Assembly (NCBI GenBank): GCA_016217765.1
Contig: JACRGP010000039.1
Coordinates: 1 to 34,455 of the forward strand
Reading direction: 5' to 3'
Length of the DNA: 34,455 bases
From: Nitrospinota bacterium
GTDB taxonomy: Bacteria; Nitrospinota; Nitrospinia; Nitrospinales; JACRGP01
In this document: positions 31,833 to 34,455 of the stretch, piece after piece
Layout of the letters: each line of letters starts with the position of its first letter
Position numbering within the stretch: the stretch's first letter is position 1
Made by a program: the position numbers and the translations under genes
Notes under the pieces: generated by a model
What the model saw: only the letters and a program-made list of their open reading frames with translations
Databases searched by the model: none
What the model was told of the DNA's origin: nothing

Positions 31833-32933
31833 TTATCGCCGGACTTTCAATTCCTTCAGGTTTTCGCCGTCCCACTTGATGGACAGCTTCGAACGTTTTT
31901 TGTAAAGTTTTTTCTGAAACGCGTACCCGAAGACCAGGGGCAGGGACACGCTGGGCTCGACAAACGCCATGGCGAAGTTGGCTTCCTTGTTGATCTTGCC
32001 CCAGGACTGGGCCTCGCCGAGGGTACTGCCGCTCAACCCGCCCCAATGGGGGACGTCCGTGGTCAACTGCAAGGCGTATTTGTGCCCGCCGGTATAATTC
32101 CCGAAAATGTAGGACATGATGATGGAGTCGTTGATATAGTTCTTGGGCACGCCCCCGGCCACGTAAAACGCCGCCGTCGCGCGGGACTTCACCACCAGTT
32201 GGGTGATCTCGTAGTTGTCGCGTATGGAATCGATGGTCAGGGGTTTCCTCCCGGCTTTCCTGGCCAGGTAATAATGCTCCGTCAGACCGATGCCGATGCT
32301 GGAATCGTTGAGCGCGGGGCAGAAAATGGGGACCCCTTTTTTGCGGGCCGTGACCAGTATGGACTCATCGTCGTCGATCGTCTCGGACAGGCGCAGTAAA
32401 AACTCCCGGCTGGAATAGTCCTTCGGCTCCAGCCGGCTCGCGAATTCGCCGATCAGGGAATCGTGCTCGGCGAAAAACTCCTCGTCCACGTAGGTGTCGT
32501 AGATCCTGTTGATGTAGAGTTCACGGAGCTTCTTGTCGTCGGCGTTGGGGTTGCCGAGGAAATGCCCGCATCCCTTGGCGGCGTAATAGTCCTGATACAT
32601 GATCGCGCCGGTAGACACGATGGCGTCCACCATGTTGTAGTGGACCATGTCGCGGAGGACCTTGCGCAGTCCCGCGGCGATCAAGGGTCCGGCGATGCCG
32701 AGGATGACGGAGGGGCGCTTCGGATCGGTCAGCATCTTCTCGTATATCTTGGCGCAGGCGCCCACGTTGCGGGCCTGGATGGACATCGACTGGAACGACT
32801 CGACCAGGTCGGCCACGTTGTTCACCTTCCCGTAGTCGACGTGGGAAATCCGCTCGCTCATGATCTTTCGTTTTTCGCCCCGCAGTTTTTTGTCCAGGGG
32901 ATAGATGGACTTGATGAAATCCTTGTATGCCAT
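31833..32933 (-). CDS. Deoxyhypusine-synthase-like protein
   Basis: A 366-residue member of the DHS family. The region SGSTLGEAQSWGKI corresponds to the DHS segment EAVSWGKI, whose lysine (Lys313 here) forms the enamine with the butylamine group from spermidine; the following FAMAFVEPSVSLPLV also fits. Other NAD/spermidine site blocks are GPLIAAGLRKVLRDMV, AIVSTGAIMYQDYY, PIFCPALNDSSIGIG and YVAGGVPKNYI. In eukaryotes and archaea the enzyme modifies eIF5A/aIF5A; bacteria lack this partner, and bacterial homologues have been linked to homospermidine formation instead. The start at 32933 has GAGAG upstream; a longer frame reaching into bcp is spurious. It is the middle gene of bcp-DHS-cupin. 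Confidence 0.92.
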   Translation of the reverse strand: MAYKDFIKSIYPLDKKLRGEKRKIMSERISHVDYGKVNNVADLVESFQSMSIQARNVGACAKIYEKMLTDPKRPSVILGIAGPLIAAGLRKVLRDMVHYNMVDAIVSTGAIMYQDYYAAKGCGHFLGNPNADDKKLRELYINRIYDTYVDEEFFAEHDSLIGEFASRLEPKDYSSREFLLRLSETIDDDESILVTARKKGVPIFCPALNDSSIGIGLTEHYYLARKAGRKPLTIDSIRDNYEITQLVVKSRATAAFYVAGGVPKNYINDSIIMSYIFGNYTGGHKYALQLTTDVPHWGGLSGSTLGEAQSWGKINKEANFAMAFVEPSVSLPLVFGYAFQKKLYKKRSKLSIKWDGENLKELKVRR

Positions 32934-32983
32934 TTTTTGCTCTCGTGAAATAGTGTCCTTGAAGACCGCCCGCGCGGCCCTTG

Positions 32984-33421
32984 TTACAACCGCGCGCAAA
33001 GGTCCCTGGCGTGGGTTTTGACATCGACTTTTTCCATGGCCTCGAGGACCTTGCCTTCCTCGTCGATCACATAGGTGATCCGCGCCGCGTATTTGTCCTC
33101 CCTGCCTTTCACGGCGTGATAAGCCGAGGATATCTCCCTCTGGACGTCGCACAGCAGGGGGAACGGAAAGGAGAACTTCTCCGCGAAGGCCCGGTTCTCG
33201 GCCGGGGTGTCCAGGCTCACGCCAAGAATCACGACGTCTTTCTCGTCGAAGCGGTCGAACGCGTCGCGAAAACCTTGTCCCTCCATGGTGCAACCGGGGG
33301 TGTCGGCCTTGGGATAAAACCAGAGCGCGATTTTCCTTCCCCGGAAATCCTTCAAGCCGATCTTGTTGCCATTATGGTCGTAAACCGAAAAATCGGGGGC
33401 CTGTGTTCCGACGGCAAGCAT
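32984..33421 (-). CDS. bcp: Peroxiredoxin of the BCP/PrxQ type
   Basis: A 145-residue thiol peroxidase. It starts MLAVGTQAPDFSVYDHNGNK and has FYPKADTPGCTMEGQGFRD, where Cys44 is the peroxidatic cysteine. The resolving cysteine often found five residues later in BCP is Gly49 here; Cys91 and Cys142 are other candidates, so it may work as a 1-Cys or atypical 2-Cys enzyme. The start at 33421 is supported by AAGGAG eight bases upstream. It is the first gene of the operon with the DHS-like and cupin genes. The MITE-like element at 33440 begins 19 bp upstream of its ATG. Confidence 0.94.
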   Translation of the reverse strand: MLAVGTQAPDFSVYDHNGNKIGLKDFRGRKIALWFYPKADTPGCTMEGQGFRDAFDRFDEKDVVILGVSLDTPAENRAFAEKFSFPFPLLCDVQREISSAYHAVKGREDKYAARITYVIDEEGKVLEAMEKVDVKTHARDLCARL

Positions 33422-33439
33422 GGGCCATCTCCTTATCCA

Positions 33440-33796
33440 AGAGCGCCTGACAAAACGAAGTTTTCCATAACTATCCTCCCCCTTGAAGGGGGAGGGCAGG
33501 TGGGGGTGCCGGGCAAGCGCCCGGAGGCGATGCGGCGATGACGCTTCGCGATCGCCGAGGCGCAATTTCCGCCTCGGCGTCAGCCTGAGGCGGCGCCGGA
33601 TCCAGCGTTCACGCTGGCCACCCTCCCCCAGCCCCCTCCCCAGCGTGACGCTGGACTCAACAGGCTCGGCTCCGATGGCGAATGGGAGTCATCGGGGGCA
33701 AGCCGGGCTTGGCTATCCCGTTCCGGGGCGTTCCCCGGTCAAGGGAGGGGAGTAATTTGAGGGTCGAGCCAAAGGGTTCGTTTTGTTAGACGCTCT
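33440..33796. repeat. Longest MITE-like mosaic element (357 bp) between bcp and the DUF1844 gene
   Basis: The ends AGAGCGCCTGACAAAACGAA (33440-33459) and the reverse complement of AGAGCGTCTAACAAAACGAA (33777-33796) match at 18 of 20 positions. It shares its interior with the element at 25394 but has an extra 60-bp segment (about 33535-33597, with CCGAGGCGC and GCCTCGGCG forming a hairpin). It occupies nearly the whole 407-bp gap between the divergent genes, so promoters for both must lie inside it or be very short. No gene is seen in it. Confidence 0.85.
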
Positions 33797-33828
33797 AAGT
33801 CAAAAAGCCAAATCAGGGGGATGCGCTT

Positions 33829-34218
33829 ATGAACTCAGATATCGAGGGTCCCGGTTTCACCATCAAGGATTCGCGGTCTTCCAGCAAGTCCGACGAAGAG
33901 TTGAAAACCGACCGCAAGCAGGACAAACCGGAGGACAAAACGGCGGCCAAGGGAGAAAAAGAGACGCTTCCCGACCTGGAGTTGAATTTTTCCACGTTCC
34001 TGTTGTCCCTCGCATCCTCGGCGTTTTATCATCTGGGGGACCTGGCCGACCCCGACACGGGCGAAAAGCGCGTGGAACTGCCCGCCGTCAAGCAAACGAT
34101 CGACATCCTCATCCTGTTGCGGGACAAGACCAAGGGCAACCTCAACAAGGACGAGGAGAAGTTGCTGGAACAGTTGACCTACGAGTTGCAGGTGAAGTAT
34201 CTGGCGCGGAATAAATGA
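33829..34218 (+). CDS. DUF1844 family protein
   Basis: A 129-residue protein with a disordered, Lys/Glu-rich first 45 residues, then the DUF1844 core: LNFSTFLLSLASSAFYHLGDLADPDTGE, AVKQTIDILILLRDKTKGNL, and DEEKLLEQLTYELQVKYL. The family is widespread in deltaproteobacteria and related phyla and has no assigned biochemical function. GGGGG lies near the ATG as a ribosome-binding site. The next gene starts 116 bp downstream on the same strand. Confidence 0.92.
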   Translation: MNSDIEGPGFTIKDSRSSSKSDEELKTDRKQDKPEDKTAAKGEKETLPDLELNFSTFLLSLASSAFYHLGDLADPDTGEKRVELPAVKQTIDILILLRDKTKGNLNKDEEKLLEQLTYELQVKYLARNK

Positions 34219-34334
34219 GCCGGGGGGTTTTCTCCATTACCTGACGAAGAAACGCATTCAAGCGCCTGCTGGCCCGGCGGAAACTCGGGCCGGTCGAACG
34301 ACCATCCGGGCGTCCCCTTCCACAAGAGACCGAC

Positions 34335-34455
34335 ATGGCATTAACGTCCGATCATAACGGGCTGTTCATCCAGGGGATGACGGACCCCGGCGAGTTGCGC
34401 GGGTTCCTGGAGTCGCGGTTCTCGCAGGCCGAGATCCAATCCCTCTACGCCGCAA
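34335..34455 (+). CDS. Partial gene of unknown function, cut by the window end
   Basis: An open frame from the ATG at 34335 to the right edge, 40 complete codons starting MALTSDHNGLFIQGMTDPGE and continuing with a helical stretch (LRGFLESRFSQAEIQ). AAGAGA lies upstream as a possible ribosome-binding site. Too little is present to assign a family. It follows the DUF1844 gene in the same direction. Confidence 0.45.
   Translation, partial: MALTSDHNGLFIQGMTDPGELRGFLESRFSQAEIQSLYAA

Noticed and set aside
32934-33293. N-terminal extension of the deoxyhypusine-synthase-like protein into bcp
   Set aside because: The extension is out of frame with bcp, has no homology, and a good start with a ribosome-binding site exists at 32933.
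6652-33796. Dispersed repeats read as a CRISPR array or phase-variable invertible segments
   Set aside because: The copies are kilobases apart with no regular spacers and no cas genes; no recombinase gene is present to support inversion.

Overview
The window looks like GC-rich chromosomal DNA from a motile, Gram-negative-type bacterium. The signs are a flagellin/FliD/FlgN/FlgM-like locus with a textbook sigma-28 promoter, a Tat-dependent MsrP enzyme, an OppBC permease, and leucine and aromatic biosynthesis genes. No rRNA or taxonomic marker is present. The gene mix (fused AroD-AroE, DUF1844, PCP-reductase-domain protein, membrane spermidine-synthase-like protein with TPRs) would suit a Nitrospinota, Nitrospirota or deltaproteobacterium-like lineage, but that is only an inference.

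Layout. 1-2632 (all minus): the start of a PEBP-family protein, a small membrane-anchored protein, and an AT-richer four-gene cassette (dual-OB-like, DUF488, DUF488, DUF2283) that looks acquired and may be a nucleic-acid-linked accessory system. 2695-6642 (minus): oppB, oppC and an ABC-F ATPase. 6962-12222: a Nif3-like protein; a divergent pair made of a three-copy PCP_red protein with a 42-residue membrane microprotein, and a large membrane/spermidine-synthase-like/TPR protein. 12576-18806: the flagellar block with flagellin, an unknown divergent gene, a Gln/Arg-rich protein behind a perfect FliA promoter and a long ATG-free structured leader, a terminator, then fliD, flgN and an flgM-like gene. 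18998-25394: aroDE fusion, a DASS anion transporter, a radical SAM/SPASM protein, and leuCD. 25811-31392 (plus): priA, a YqaA/DedA-like membrane protein, cutA, msrP and a cytoplasmic trypsin-like protease. 31424-33421 (minus): a likely bcp, deoxyhypusine-synthase-like, cupin operon. 33829-end: a DUF1844 protein and a partial unknown gene.

Threaded through the intergenic spaces is a modular family of MITE-like repeats. Three complete copies (22185-22343, 25394-25691, 33440-33796) have about 20-bp terminal inverted repeats, perfect in the first. Partial or eroded copies lie near 617, 6652, 7731, 12194, 12858, 18796 and 22076. Several abut or enter genes. One end supplies the stop codon of the radical SAM gene, and a repeat module encodes the last residues of the 1074-residue membrane protein.

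The most promising observations are the sigma-28 promoter with its structured leader and unusual Gln/Arg-rich product, the MITE family that remodels gene ends, the dual-OB/DUF488 cassette, the triple PCP_red protein with its microprotein, and a FliD with calcium-loop-like inserts. All functional statements rest on reading motifs by eye; no database search was run.
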